From NCBI GenBank assembly GCA_900467185.1, contig UBPA01000003.1, positions 868,001-932,000 of the forward strand: a DNA stretch of 64,000 bases. Reading direction: 5' to 3'. The number at the start of each line of letters is the position of its first letter. Within the stretch, counting starts at the first letter, position 1. Shown piece after piece: positions 1 through 8,326 of the stretch. Made by a program: the position numbers and the translations under genes. The notes under the pieces were generated by a model, which was not told the origin of the DNA, did not search any database, and saw only the letters and a list, made by a program, of their open reading frames with translations. Source of the stretch: Hyphomicrobiales bacterium. GTDB taxonomy: Bacteria > Pseudomonadota > Alphaproteobacteria > Rhizobiales > Rhizobiaceae.

Positions 1-1
1 C

Positions 2-376
2 GCCTTTGCGACGCAGGATACCTGGCAGACCTTTCTCGTCGGCCTGTCGGCCTCCGTCGGCGCTGGCATTTCCATGGGCTTTACGGAGGCGGCGCATGAC
101 GACGGCAAGATTTCCGGGCGCGGGTCGCCGCTGAAACGCGGCCTTGCCTGCGGCATCATGACCGCCGTCGGCGGCCTCGGCCACGCTTTGCCCTATCTCA
201 TCCCGGATTTCTGGACCGCAACGACGCTCGCCGTCGCCGTCGTCTTCATCGAACTCTGGGCCATCGCCTTCATCCAGAACCGCTTCATGGAAACGCCGCT
301 TCTGCGCGCGGCCTTTCAGGTGGTGCTGGGCGGCGGGCTGGTGCTGGGGGCGGGCATTCTGATCGGAAACAGTTGA
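2..376 (+). CDS. mbfA: MbfA-type iron exporter, C-terminal VIT1-like domain (5' end outside window)
   Basis: The window opens inside this gene; 124 codons and the TGA are readable from base 2. The protein is an integral membrane segment containing GLSASVGAGISMGF followed by RGSPLKRG and GGLGHALPYLIPD, the signature I associate with the VIT1/CCC1-like membrane domain at the C-terminus of erythrin-VIT fusion proteins (MbfA), which export ferrous iron in rhizobia. At least three hydrophobic helices are visible and the chain ends in GILIGNS. The ferritin-like N-terminal half would lie upstream of the window, so the assignment rests on the membrane half only; a stand-alone VIT family transporter is the alternative. 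Confidence 0.68.
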   Translation, partial: AFATQDTWQTFLVGLSASVGAGISMGFTEAAHDDGKISGRGSPLKRGLACGIMTAVGGLGHALPYLIPDFWTATTLAVAVVFIELWAIAFIQNRFMETPLLRAAFQVVLGGGLVLGAGILIGNS

Positions 377-394
377 GGCGCCATCAGGCGCCTC
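375..394. terminator. Bidirectional hairpin between mbfA and the VOC gene
   Basis: A perfect 8-bp stem (GAGGCGCC / GGCGCCTC, 4-nt loop) overlaps the mbfA stop codon and abuts the stop codon of the convergent VOC gene. There is no strong T-tract, so it is a plausible rather than a classical intrinsic terminator. Confidence 0.55.
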
Positions 395-787
395 TCATTC
401 CTTGCAGACGGCTTCGATGCGGTGACCATCGAGGTCGATCACAAATGCCGCGTAGTAGGTTGGCCCATAATCGGCGCGGATGCCAGGAGCACCATTGTCT
501 TTGCCGCCAAGCGCAAGGGCGGCGGTATAAAACCGGTCGACGGCCGCATGGGTCGAGGCATGAAAGGCAACGTGGAAGCCGGAGCCCGGCGCACAGTCCT
601 TTCCCGGTCGCAGCTTCAGACAAAGCTTGTCGCCACCGCCTGGAAGGCCGTAACCGATAGCTTGGTCTTCGCTACCCTGCTCAAGATCCTCCCAGACCCG
701 CGCATAGCCAAGCGGCGTCAGGCACCCGTCATAAAACCGTCCCGCGGTCTCGATGTCAGACACACCGAGCGACAGGTGATGGATCAT
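395..787 (-). CDS. VOC family (glyoxalase/bleomycin resistance-like) protein
   Basis: 130 residues, one complete vicinal-oxygen-chelate domain. It starts MIHHLSLGVSDIETAGRFYD, the usual first beta strand with a potential metal-binding His near residue 4, and ends with the second half-domain YYAAFVIDLDGHRIEAVC, whose Asp-Gly-His-Arg-Ile-Glu carries the typical C-terminal Glu ligand. Function within the superfamily (lyase, dioxygenase, binding protein) cannot be told. Its start overlaps the stop of the upstream transglutaminase-like gene by 4 bases (ATGA), so the two are probably co-transcribed and translationally coupled. Confidence 0.85.
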   Translation of the reverse strand: MIHHLSLGVSDIETAGRFYDGCLTPLGYARVWEDLEQGSEDQAIGYGLPGGGDKLCLKLRPGKDCAPGSGFHVAFHASTHAAVDRFYTAALALGGKDNGAPGIRADYGPTYYAAFVIDLDGHRIEAVCKE

Positions 788-1404
788 CGCCCGACCGAGC
801 CCACGACGATTTCAGCACCGTTTTCGATGGTGACCCAGCGGCCCGTGTTGAACGAGGCCTGACGCTTGAGGAAGCGGTAGGGGGTCTTGGTCCAGAGCTT
901 CACGTCGTCGTCGAGATTGTCGAGGACGAAGTCGCCCTGGGCGGTGCGCACGGTCAGGACCGCGTGGCCTTCGCCGTCCGGCTTGCGCACGACGGTGATC
1001 AGCACGTCGGCCGGCGAGAAGCCCTTTTCCATAAGACGCTTGCGCTTGAGAAGAACGTAGTCCTCGCAGTCGCCGGCGGTTTCCGGATAGGCCCAGACCT
1101 CGTCCCGGCCGTATAGCTCGAGATCGGTCATCGGCGTGATCTCGTGATTGGTTTCGGCGTTGACGGAACGGATGACGGACCAGCCATAGGCGGTGACGCG
1201 AGGTGCGGGCGTCGAGCGGGTGCGGATGTCGCATTCGGCGGCATGCGTCTTGCAGAATTCGTAATGGCCGATGGGCTGGGACGTGATGGCGCCCGTCTGC
1301 ATGGACAGTGCGGTCGCCGAGGGCGCCGGTACGGCGGCACCTGCCGATACGAGAAGGCTCGCGAGCGCGAAGACCATTCCCTTGAGCCCCGTCATCTGTG
1401 CCAT
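784..1404 (-). CDS. Secreted transglutaminase-like cysteine peptidase (BTLCP/DUF920 type)
   Basis: 206 residues from the chosen ATG at 1404, which has an AGGGG Shine-Dalgarno 7 bases upstream; earlier in-frame starts at 1410 and 1446 lack suitable spacing. A Sec signal peptide covers about the first 30 residues. The mature part has a bacterial transglutaminase-like fold with the catalytic order Cys (GDCEDYVLLKR), His (GHAVLTV) and Asp (VLDNLDDD). Family members are periplasmic proteases or binding proteins; LapG of the biofilm adhesin system belongs here, but no LapD partner is seen. A CtrA-type site lies about 120 bp upstream. Confidence 0.85.
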   Translation of the reverse strand: MAQMTGLKGMVFALASLLVSAGAAVPAPSATALSMQTGAITSQPIGHYEFCKTHAAECDIRTRSTPAPRVTAYGWSVIRSVNAETNHEITPMTDLELYGRDEVWAYPETAGDCEDYVLLKRKRLMEKGFSPADVLITVVRKPDGEGHAVLTVRTAQGDFVLDNLDDDVKLWTKTPYRFLKRQASFNTGRWVTIENGAEIVVGSVGR

Positions 1405-1868
1405 GCACATCCCCTGTGGCGCAGGGATGCCTTCGCCGCAAAGCATGCGACGTCCGGTCCCCGCTCGAAAAATGACAACAACGCCGGTTTCGCGTCTTGA
1501 AGGCTGCGCGCACCGCTCTAATCGTTAACAGAAAGTTAACAGCCTCCTTCCCCCTGCGTCAATCTGAAGATTTGGGGATCGATTCATATGGTTAAAATTG
1601 GAGGCAATTCGGCATCACCTCGTCCATGCCGTTGAAATAACACCTCTTTTTGAGGGATTAAGTTCTTATTGGGAAAGGTTAACACCGCCTTCCCGCGGTT
1701 TTTCGGGCATTTGCCGGTTTCGAGTGCGCTGCACTGCGTCATTTTCGACCGTCATGATTCCGTAAACAAACCGACGCCTGACTGTCATGCCCGGCTGCTA
1801 GCAGCGGCGAGGATTTATCCGAGGCCTCGAGCCCGGATAGGCCTTCACGTCCCTGCAAGAGGCACAAA
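1405..1868. other. 464-bp gene-free divergent region between peptidase gene and ugpB
   Basis: This is among the longest gene-free stretches in the window and is visibly richer in A+T than its flanks, as expected of a double promoter region for the minus-strand peptidase/VOC pair and the plus-strand ugp operon. It contains the CtrA-type site at 1525-1540, a third GTTAAC at 1678-1683, and ugpB's leader with an AGAGG ribosome site. No convincing Pho box was found. Short open frames here have no ribosome sites or recognisable products. Confidence 0.7.
1525..1540. promoter_or_regulatory. Candidate CtrA binding site (TTAA-N7-TTAAC)
   Basis: The sequence TTAACAGAAAGTTAAC matches the alphaproteobacterial CtrA full-site consensus of two TTAA half-sites separated by seven bases, with the trailing C. 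It lies 121 bp upstream of the peptidase start and 330 bp upstream of ugpB, so the peptidase operon is the more likely target. Function is inferred from the motif only. Confidence 0.5.
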
Positions 1869-3218
1869 ATGAAAATTTCCGTTCTGACATCCGTCCTGGC
1901 GGGCCTTCTGGCCGCCACCACCCTCACCGCCACGACCACCCCGGCCCATGCGGAAAAGACCAAGTTCGAATTCTGGTACGGCCTGTCGGGCGATCTCGGC
2001 GAGCGCGTGCAGGAAGCCTGCTCGAAGTTCAACCAGTCGCAGGGCGACTTCGAAATCGTCTGCACCTCGCAGAACGGCTACGACACCACGCTGCAGAACA
2101 CGATCGCGGCCTACCGCGCCAAGAAGCAGCCGGCAATCACCCAGATCTACGATGCCGGCACGCTGGACCTGATGCTGTCCAAGGCCTTCATTCCGGCCAA
2201 GACGCTGATGGCCGACAATGGCTACACGATCGACTGGAACAACTATTTCGGCGGCATCGCCAATTATTACGCGACGGCGTCCGGCGAGCTGAACTCCTTC
2301 CCGTTCAACTCCTCCACGGCGATGTTCTACTATAATGCCGACGCCTTCGCCAAAGCCGGCATCGACTTCAAGCCGGACACCTGGGAGCAGGTCGAAGAGG
2401 CCGCACGCAAGCTGAAGGCTGCCGGCTACGAATGCCCGATGGGCATGAGCTTCGACACCTGGGCGACGATGGAGCAGTTCTCCGCCATCCACAACCAGCC
2501 GATCGCGACGCAGGCCAATGGCTACAAGGGTCTCGATGCCGAAGTCGTCTTCAACAAGACCAAGTTCGTCGATCAGGTGAAGTTCCTGAAGAAGATGGCC
2601 GACGAGAAGCTGGTGGTGATCAAGACCAAGCAGCTCGGCATGGACGTCGTTCCGGCCTTCACCTCGCAGACCTGCCAGATGATCCAGACCTCGATCGCCG
2701 ATCACGGCACGATCGGCAAGACCCTGCCGGAAGGCGTCAAGTGGGACGTCGCCATGCTTCCGGTCTGGAAGGGCACCGAGCGGCAGAATTCGCTCGTCGG
2801 CGGCGCTTCGCTCTGGGTCATGGCCGGCCTTCCCGACGCCCAGTACAAGGGCGCGGCCGCCTTCCTCAACTATCTCGGCACGCCGGAGATGGCGCAGTGG
2901 TGGTCGACGGTCACCGGCTACATCCCCGTCACCAAGACCGGCTTCGACGCCATGAAGGCCAACGGCTTCTACGACAAGGCACCCTACAAGGGTCGTGAAC
3001 TGGCGATCGCCAGCCTCACCTACACGCCGACCTCGGAGAACACCCGCGGCATCCGCCTCGGCGGCTTCACGCAGATCCGCAAGGAAGTCGGCACCGCGCT
3101 CGAGGCGATCTTCATGCAGAACGCCGACGTGCAGACCGAACTCGACAAGGCCGCCGAACGCAGCAATGCCGTCCTGCGCCGCTTCGAGAAGACCTATGCC
3201 GGCCAGACGCTGAACTAA
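1869..3218 (+). CDS. ugpB: sn-Glycerol-3-phosphate ABC transporter, periplasmic binding protein
   Basis: 449 residues with a clear Sec signal peptide ending at AHA (about residue 28). The mature protein aligns by eye with UgpB of enterobacteria: FWYGLSGDLG near the start, AITQIYDAGT, the SFPFNSST ligand-loop segment, IGGASLWVM-type VGGASLWVMAG, TGYIPVTK and the C-terminal RSNAVLRRFEK. It captures glycerol-3-phosphate or its diesters in the periplasm and hands them to UgpAE. First gene of the ugpBAEC operon; start supported by AGAGG 7-8 bases upstream. A strong stem-loop follows its stop codon, a usual way to keep the binding-protein message more abundant than the permease message. Confidence 0.93.
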   Translation: MKISVLTSVLAGLLAATTLTATTTPAHAEKTKFEFWYGLSGDLGERVQEACSKFNQSQGDFEIVCTSQNGYDTTLQNTIAAYRAKKQPAITQIYDAGTLDLMLSKAFIPAKTLMADNGYTIDWNNYFGGIANYYATASGELNSFPFNSSTAMFYYNADAFAKAGIDFKPDTWEQVEEAARKLKAAGYECPMGMSFDTWATMEQFSAIHNQPIATQANGYKGLDAEVVFNKTKFVDQVKFLKKMADEKLVVIKTKQLGMDVVPAFTSQTCQMIQTSIADHGTIGKTLPEGVKWDVAMLPVWKGTERQNSLVGGASLWVMAGLPDAQYKGAAAFLNYLGTPEMAQWWSTVTGYIPVTKTGFDAMKANGFYDKAPYKGRELAIASLTYTPTSENTRGIRLGGFTQIRKEVGTALEAIFMQNADVQTELDKAAERSNAVLRRFEKTYAGQTLN

Positions 3219-3240
3219 GCGATCCCGCCGCCATCATCGG

Positions 3241-3263
3241 GCCTGCCGCGTCCTGCGGCAGGC
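3241..3263 (+). promoter_or_regulatory. Intergenic stem-loop between ugpB and ugpA
   Basis: Perfect 9-bp GC-rich stem (GCCTGCCGC / GCGGCAGGC, 5-nt loop) in the 81-bp gap, with no T-tract. Best read as an mRNA-stabilising or attenuating hairpin giving excess ugpB over ugpA, as known for many binding-protein operons; the role is inferred. Confidence 0.6.
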
Positions 3264-3299
3264 TCTCCTGCCGTCTGCTTACTTTCGGGTTCCCACATC

Positions 3300-4190
3300 A
3301 TGGACAAACGCGCCGTCTTTCGAAGCTGGTGGCTTCCGACCGCCTTCGCCCTGCCGCAGCTCGCGCTGATCGCGCTGTTCTTCTATTGGCCCGCCGTCGC
3401 CGTCGTCCGCTGGGCCTTCACGCTGGAGCCGCCCTTCGGCGGCGCTGCCGAATTCGTCGGCCTTGCCAACTTCCGCGACGTGTTCGCCGATCCGCTCTAC
3501 TGGAATTCCGTCGTCGTCAGCCTCACCTTCGCCTTTGCCGGCACGCTGAGCACCATCTTCATCGGCCTCGTGCTGGCGCTCGCCGTGGACCGGCAGCTGC
3601 CGGGCTCCGGCGCGGTGCGCTTTCTCTACATCTTGCCGTACGCGATTGCCGGTCCGGCCGCGGGCATGGCCTTCCGCTTCATCCTGTCGCCCGAACGCGG
3701 GCTGATGGCCTCGGTGAATTCCGCCTTTCCAGATTTCTGGAATCCGGCGAAATACGGCAGCCACGCGCTGATCCTCGTCATCGTCGTGTTCGCCTGGAAA
3801 TGGGCCGGCTACACCTTCATCTTCCTGCTGGCCGGGCTGCAATCCGTGCCGAAATCGCTGACCGAAGCAGCCGCGATGGACGGCTCCGGGCCGATCCGGC
3901 GGGCGATCGACATCCAGATCCCGATGCTGGCGCCCACCCTGTTCTTTCTGCTCGTGACCATGATGACCGAAGGCTTCGTCGGTGCCGACACCTACGGCAT
4001 CGTCGCCCGCACGACGGATGGCGGCCCCAATCACAGCACCGAGGTGATGGTCTACCGCATCGTCGAGGAAGCCTTCCGCGGCCTCAACTATTCCGGCGCC
4101 TCCGCCCAGAGCATCGTCCTCATCGGTCTCATCATGATCTTCACCTTCATCCAGTTCCGCTTCATCGAGCGGCGCGTGCATTACAAGTGA
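3300..4190 (+). CDS. ugpA: sn-Glycerol-3-phosphate ABC transporter permease UgpA
   Basis: 296 residues, MalF-type inner-membrane permease with about six transmembrane helices. The cytoplasmic EAA loop (EAAAMDGSGPIRRAIDIQIPML) that contacts the ATPase is intact near residue 190, and a typical UgpA C-terminus FRFIERRVHYK closes the protein. It pairs with UgpE to form the channel. It sits 81 bp after ugpB, behind a stem-loop, and 7 bp before ugpE. Confidence 0.93.
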   Translation: MDKRAVFRSWWLPTAFALPQLALIALFFYWPAVAVVRWAFTLEPPFGGAAEFVGLANFRDVFADPLYWNSVVVSLTFAFAGTLSTIFIGLVLALAVDRQLPGSGAVRFLYILPYAIAGPAAGMAFRFILSPERGLMASVNSAFPDFWNPAKYGSHALILVIVVFAWKWAGYTFIFLLAGLQSVPKSLTEAAAMDGSGPIRRAIDIQIPMLAPTLFFLLVTMMTEGFVGADTYGIVARTTDGGPNHSTEVMVYRIVEEAFRGLNYSGASAQSIVLIGLIMIFTFIQFRFIERRVHYK

Positions 4191-4197
4191 GACGGCC

Positions 4198-5085
4198 GTG
4201 ATCCAGCGCACCCCTTACGCCGACGCCTTCACCTACGTGCTGATGGCGCTCGGCTTTCTCCTCCTCATCGGCCCCTTCGCGGTGATCGTCGCCGGCGCCA
4301 GCCAGACGGTGCAGCAGGTCAATGCCGTTCCCTTCAACTTCCTGCCGCAGGGCCAGCTGCTGGCCAATATGGCGGAGGCCTGGCAGCGGGCCAATCTCGG
4401 CACGGCCATGCTGAACAGCTTCATCATGGCGAGCCTCGTCACCTTCGGAAAGGTCGCGCTCTCGGCCATGACGGCCTTTTCGATCGTGTTCTTCCGCACG
4501 CGCTTCAAGCATGTCTTCTTCTGGATCGTGTTCATCACGCTGATGCTGCCGCTCGAAGTGCGCGTGGTCCCGACCTATGCTGTGGCCGCCGACCTCTTCG
4601 AGCCGATCCGTCTCCTGATCGCCTGGGTCACCGGCATCACCGTGTCGCTCAACTGGAACCTGCTGAATTCCTATGCCGGGCTATCCCTGCCGCTGGTGGC
4701 CACGGCCACCGGCACCTTCCTCTACCGCCAGTTCTACCTGACGCTGCCGGACGAACTGGCCGAGGCCGCCCGCATGGACGGGTCGGGGCCGATCCGCTTC
4801 TTCTTCGACGTCGTCCTGCCCCTCTCGCGCACGACCATGCTGGCGCTGACGACCATCATGTTCGTCTATGGCTGGAACCAGTATCTCTGGCCGCTTCTGA
4901 TGGTCACCGATCCCACCTACAAGACCACCATGATGTCGCTCGTCGCGCTGCTGCCTTCCGAAAACGGCACGCCGGACTGGAACGTCACGCTGGCCGGCTC
5001 CCTCATCATCATGCTTCCGCCGCTCCTCGTCGTCGCCGTCCTCCAGCGCTGGTTCGTGCGCGGCCTCGTCTCCAGCGAAAAATGA
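4198..5085 (+). CDS. ugpE: sn-Glycerol-3-phosphate ABC transporter permease UgpE
   Basis: 295 residues beginning with GTG, 7 bp after the ugpA stop. MalG-type permease with about six membrane helices and an EAA loop (EAARMDGSGPIRFFFDVVLPLS) in the second half. The segment GWNQYLWPLL is typical of UgpE/MalG proteins. The C-terminus WFVRGLVSSEK is also characteristic. Translation is probably coupled to ugpA because the start is so close. Confidence 0.93.
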   Translation: MIQRTPYADAFTYVLMALGFLLLIGPFAVIVAGASQTVQQVNAVPFNFLPQGQLLANMAEAWQRANLGTAMLNSFIMASLVTFGKVALSAMTAFSIVFFRTRFKHVFFWIVFITLMLPLEVRVVPTYAVAADLFEPIRLLIAWVTGITVSLNWNLLNSYAGLSLPLVATATGTFLYRQFYLTLPDELAEAARMDGSGPIRFFFDVVLPLSRTTMLALTTIMFVYGWNQYLWPLLMVTDPTYKTTMMSLVALLPSENGTPDWNVTLAGSLIIMLPPLLVVAVLQRWFVRGLVSSEK

Positions 5086-5124
5086 CCTCCGGCGCTGAAC
5101 AGCATTCACAGAAAGGCTTTACCC

Positions 5125-6246
5125 ATGGCTGACATCACCATCCGGGCCGTCCGCAAATCCTACGGCAAGACCGCGACCCTGCACGGAATCGACCTTGCCT
5201 TCGCCTCCGGCGAATTCGTCGTCATCCTCGGCCCCTCCGGCTGCGGCAAGTCCACGCTGCTGCGCATGATCGCGGGGCTCGAGGACATCACCGGCGGCGA
5301 GATCGAGATCAACGGCCGCGTCGTCAACACGCTCGAACCGCGCGAGCGCGGCTGCGCCATGGTGTTCCAGAACTATGCGCTCTATCCGCACATGACGGTC
5401 GCCGACAATATCGGCTATGCGCTGAAGGTGGCGGGCGTTCCCAAGGCCGAGCGCCGCACCCGCATCGTCGAGACCGCCAGGATCGTCGGGCTCGGCGACT
5501 ATCTGGAGCGCCGGCCGGCCGCGCTTTCGGGCGGCCAGCGCCAGCGCGTCGCCATGGCCCGCGCCATCATCCGCGAGCCCGGCGTCTTCCTGTTCGACGA
5601 GCCGCTGTCGAACCTCGACGCCACCCTGCGCGTCACCATGCGGGCCGAGATCCGCAAGCTGCACCAGCGCCTGTCGGCCACCTCCGTCTTCGTCACGCAC
5701 GACCAGGTGGAGGCGATGACGCTCGCCGACAAGCTGGTCGTGATGAACAAGGGGCATGTGGAGCAGGTCGGCCAGCCGCTCGATATCTATCACCGTCCGG
5801 CGAGCACCTTCGTCGCTTCGTTCATCGGCGCGCCGCCGATGAACCTGATGGACGCCCGCATCGACGCATCCGCCACGCTCGCCCGCCACGAGCATCTGGC
5901 GATCCCGATCTCCTCCGCCATGGCCGCCGCCCTTGCCGGACGCGACGTGACGCTCGGCATCCGCCCGGAGGAATGCCGCGTGCTGCCGGCGGGCGAGGGC
6001 CTGCCGGCCCGCGTCGATTTCGTCGAGGAGCTCGGCTCGGGGCGGATCGTCCATGCCGCCTTCGGCAGCCGCATCTTTGCCGCCGCCATCCCGCTTGATA
6101 TCCGTGTGGCTCCCGGCGACCTGATCGGACTGGCCCTGCCGCCCGCCCAGCTGCACGTCTTCGACCGGGAAACCGGGCGCCGCCTCGACGTCACGCATTC
6201 GGCGGGGCGGCACGAGCCCGTCCGCCAGGCTGCGGAAGCCGTTTGA
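5125..6246 (+). CDS. ugpC: sn-Glycerol-3-phosphate ABC transporter ATP-binding subunit
   Basis: 373 residues. N-terminal ATPase domain with Walker [10 protein letters not shown] (about residues 36-44), Q-loop in [17 protein letters not shown], signature LSGGQRQR (about 134-141), Walker [12 protein letters not shown] and switch His in [10 protein letters not shown]. The C-terminal third is a TOBE/OB regulatory domain as in UgpC/MalK (ITLGIRPEE-like [11 protein letters not shown]). It energises UgpAE at the cytoplasmic membrane face. The length is usual for UgpC. A TIM-barrel enzyme gene rather than ugpQ follows. Confidence 0.92.
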   Translation: MADITIRAVRKSYGKTATLHGIDLAFASGEFVVILGPSGCGKSTLLRMIAGLEDITGGEIEINGRVVNTLEPRERGCAMVFQNYALYPHMTVADNIGYALKVAGVPKAERRTRIVETARIVGLGDYLERRPAALSGGQRQRVAMARAIIREPGVFLFDEPLSNLDATLRVTMRAEIRKLHQRLSATSVFVTHDQVEAMTLADKLVVMNKGHVEQVGQPLDIYHRPASTFVASFIGAPPMNLMDARIDASATLARHEHLAIPISSAMAAALAGRDVTLGIRPEECRVLPAGEGLPARVDFVEELGSGRIVHAAFGSRIFAAAIPLDIRVAPGDLIGLALPPAQLHVFDRETGRRLDVTHSAGRHEPVRQAAEAV

Positions 6247-6320
6247 TCGACACACATCATCGCGGCGGGTATCGTCGCGATGGCAGACCGATTTCAACAG
6301 ACGATGAGGACGATTCATCC

Positions 6321-7259
6321 ATGAGCGACATCATTTCCGCCGTTGGCTTCTGCAACCGCACCGGCAAGGGCGACCTGTCCGTGCTCGACGCCTCGCTGCG
6401 CGAGATCGCCGAGACCGGCGCCAATGCCTGCGAGATCGGCATCTATGGCGAGGAGATCATCGCCGGCGGCCGGATCATCGAGGACCGCACGCAGCGGGTC
6501 GTCGATATCGTGCGGCCCTACGGCTTCCAGAAGCTCTCCCTACACGGGCAGATCGTCTCCAACTTCATGGACCGTCAGCATCTGCACCTGCAGAAGAAGG
6601 TGGTGCGGGCCATGCTCGAGCTCTGCGACCGGCTCGGCGCCGGCATTCTCGTGCATCATTCGGGTGCGGCCCTGCTCGGCCCGGAGGAAAACGGCGCGGA
6701 TCTCGACCGGATGGAGCGCGATGCACTGGCCGAGATGGGCGAAATCGCCCGCGGCTACGGCGTGCGCATCGTGCTGGAAAACATCTTCACCACCGAAAGC
6801 GGGCAGTACCGCCAGACGCCGCGGCAGGTGGCCGAGACGGTGCGGGCGATCGGCTCCGACCATGTCGTGGCGCTGATCGACTTCTCGCATGCCTATATCG
6901 AATCGACCTTCAAGGGGCTCGATTTCCGCGACGAACTGCGCGCCATGGCGCCGGTCACCGGGCATCTGCATGTCCATGACAGCTTCGGCCTGCCCTCGAC
7001 GAAGAAGACCTTCTACCACCCGGCGGAGGCCACCGCGCTCGGCATCGGCGACCTGCACCTGCCGATCGGCTGGGGCGACATCGCCTGGGAGGAGATCTTC
7101 TCCGAGCTGACCTTCCTGCCCGATACGACGCTGATCATGGAAATCGACTCGGGCCGCTTCCTCGACCAGCAGCCGGCCTGCCTGCAGAAGGCCCGCACGC
7201 TGGCAACGCTCGTCAACCAGCGCGCAGCGGCCACGGCACGCGAAGCCCTGCGCGCCTGA
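6321..7259 (+). CDS. Sugar phosphate isomerase/epimerase-like TIM-barrel protein in the ugp operon
   Basis: 312 residues from the ATG at 6321 (GAGGA 11 bases upstream); an in-frame earlier start at 6243 would overlap ugpC and encodes an unlikely basic leader. The sequence shows the xylose-isomerase-like AP-endonuclease-2 fold: repeated strand ends with acidic and His residues (VHHSG, VLENIF, ALIDFSHAYI, HLHVHDSFG, LIMEIDSG) that would form the metal site. Substrate is unknown. It is 74 bp after ugpC in the same direction, so a role in processing what the Ugp system imports is likely, though unproven. Confidence 0.75.
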   Translation: MSDIISAVGFCNRTGKGDLSVLDASLREIAETGANACEIGIYGEEIIAGGRIIEDRTQRVVDIVRPYGFQKLSLHGQIVSNFMDRQHLHLQKKVVRAMLELCDRLGAGILVHHSGAALLGPEENGADLDRMERDALAEMGEIARGYGVRIVLENIFTTESGQYRQTPRQVAETVRAIGSDHVVALIDFSHAYIESTFKGLDFRDELRAMAPVTGHLHVHDSFGLPSTKKTFYHPAEATALGIGDLHLPIGWGDIAWEEIFSELTFLPDTTLIMEIDSGRFLDQQPACLQKARTLATLVNQRAAATAREALRA

Positions 7260-7291
7260 GACGGCGCAGCACCTGAACCGTCGCGGCGGGA

Positions 7292-8092
7292 TCAGACCGC
7301 CGTCAGGCCGTCGATCGCCGCGAGGATCCGCTCGATGTCCTCTGGGCGGGACAGGCGGTGATCGCCGTCGCCGATGAGCGTCATGACGACGTCGTCGGCC
7401 GGCAGGTGTTCCATCAGCTTCAGGGCATGGGCAAAGGGCACGTCCGGGTCCGCCATGCCCTGGAGGATGTGGATCGGGCATCCCGTCTCGATCATGCCGG
7501 AGAGGACCACGTTCGCCCGCCCGTCCTCGATGAGGGCCGAGGTGAAGACGTTGGCGTCGGGGCCGTAGGGCGTCGGCTCCTCGAAATAGCCGCGCTCGGC
7601 AAGCGAGGCCCGCTCTGCGTCCGTCAGGTTCGGTTCGATGAGATCGACCGTGAAATCCGGCGCCGGTGCGATCAGCACGAGGCCCTGCAGCCGCTCGCCT
7701 TCGCCGCGGGCCCGCAGGGTCTGCACAGTGCGCAGCGCGATCCAGGCGCCCATGGACGAGCCGATAAGGATCATCGGGCCGCGGACGGCGTGGTCGATCA
7801 CGGCAAGGCTCTCCTCCAGCCAGCGCGAGATCGTGCCGTCGCGGAAGGCGCCGCCGGACGCACCATGGCCGGAATAGTCCAGCCGCAGGCAGGCACAGCC
7901 CGTCTCGCGCGCATGCCGCTCGATCTCCACTGCCTTCGTGCCGCTCATGTCGGAGCGGTAGCCGCCAAGCCAGACGAGGGTCGGCTTCGTCTCGTCCGTG
8001 CCGGGTTGGAGGATGTAGGCGATGCGCCGTGCGGCGGCCTCCGTTCCGACATTCAGAGTCTCCGGCTGGACAAGCTGGGGGGTGAGCGACAT
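7292..8092 (-). CDS. Alpha/beta hydrolase
   Basis: 266 residues from the ATG at 8092, which has GGAAGG 7 bases upstream; an upstream in-frame extension to 8248 runs into the infC promoter region and is not supported. Alpha/beta hydrolase fold: strand-turn GGYRSDMSGTKA (oxyanion side), nucleophile elbow GSSMGAW, acid in QGMADPDVPF, and catalytic His in IGDGDHRLSR. Likely a cytoplasmic esterase or peptidase; substrate unknown. It is divergent from infC and convergent with the ugp operon. Confidence 0.82.
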   Translation of the reverse strand: MSLTPQLVQPETLNVGTEAAARRIAYILQPGTDETKPTLVWLGGYRSDMSGTKAVEIERHARETGCACLRLDYSGHGASGGAFRDGTISRWLEESLAVIDHAVRGPMILIGSSMGAWIALRTVQTLRARGEGERLQGLVLIAPAPDFTVDLIEPNLTDAERASLAERGYFEEPTPYGPDANVFTSALIEDGRANVVLSGMIETGCPIHILQGMADPDVPFAHALKLMEHLPADDVVMTLIGDGDHRLSRPEDIERILAAIDGLTAV

Positions 8093-8326
8093 ATCCGTTC
8101 CTTCCAAGACGACGTCTTCGGGCCAAAGCGGCACATTCGGGCAAAGAGGCGGCCGAAATTGTTCTAAAACAGATTTTGCGGGCGCATGACAGGTGGTGAT
8201 TTTCTTTCCGGCCTGTGGTAAAGACGTCGCCTCAAACGATCCAGGCAATCCCGCGGCCAGCGCCGCCTTCGGATCCTGCCTCGTCGAACATCAAAACGTC
8301 GTCAACAACTCGAGGAGAGTACGACC

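Noticed and set aside
1734-1800. Possible Pho boxes upstream of ugpB (GTCAT repeats, CTGTCAT)
   Set aside because: The GTCAT repeats are 13 bp apart instead of 11, and the CTGTCAT at 1782 has no matching second half-site.
1669-1872. 67-codon open frame before ugpB
   Set aside because: No ribosome site, no recognisable product, and it overlaps the ugpB ribosome site and start.
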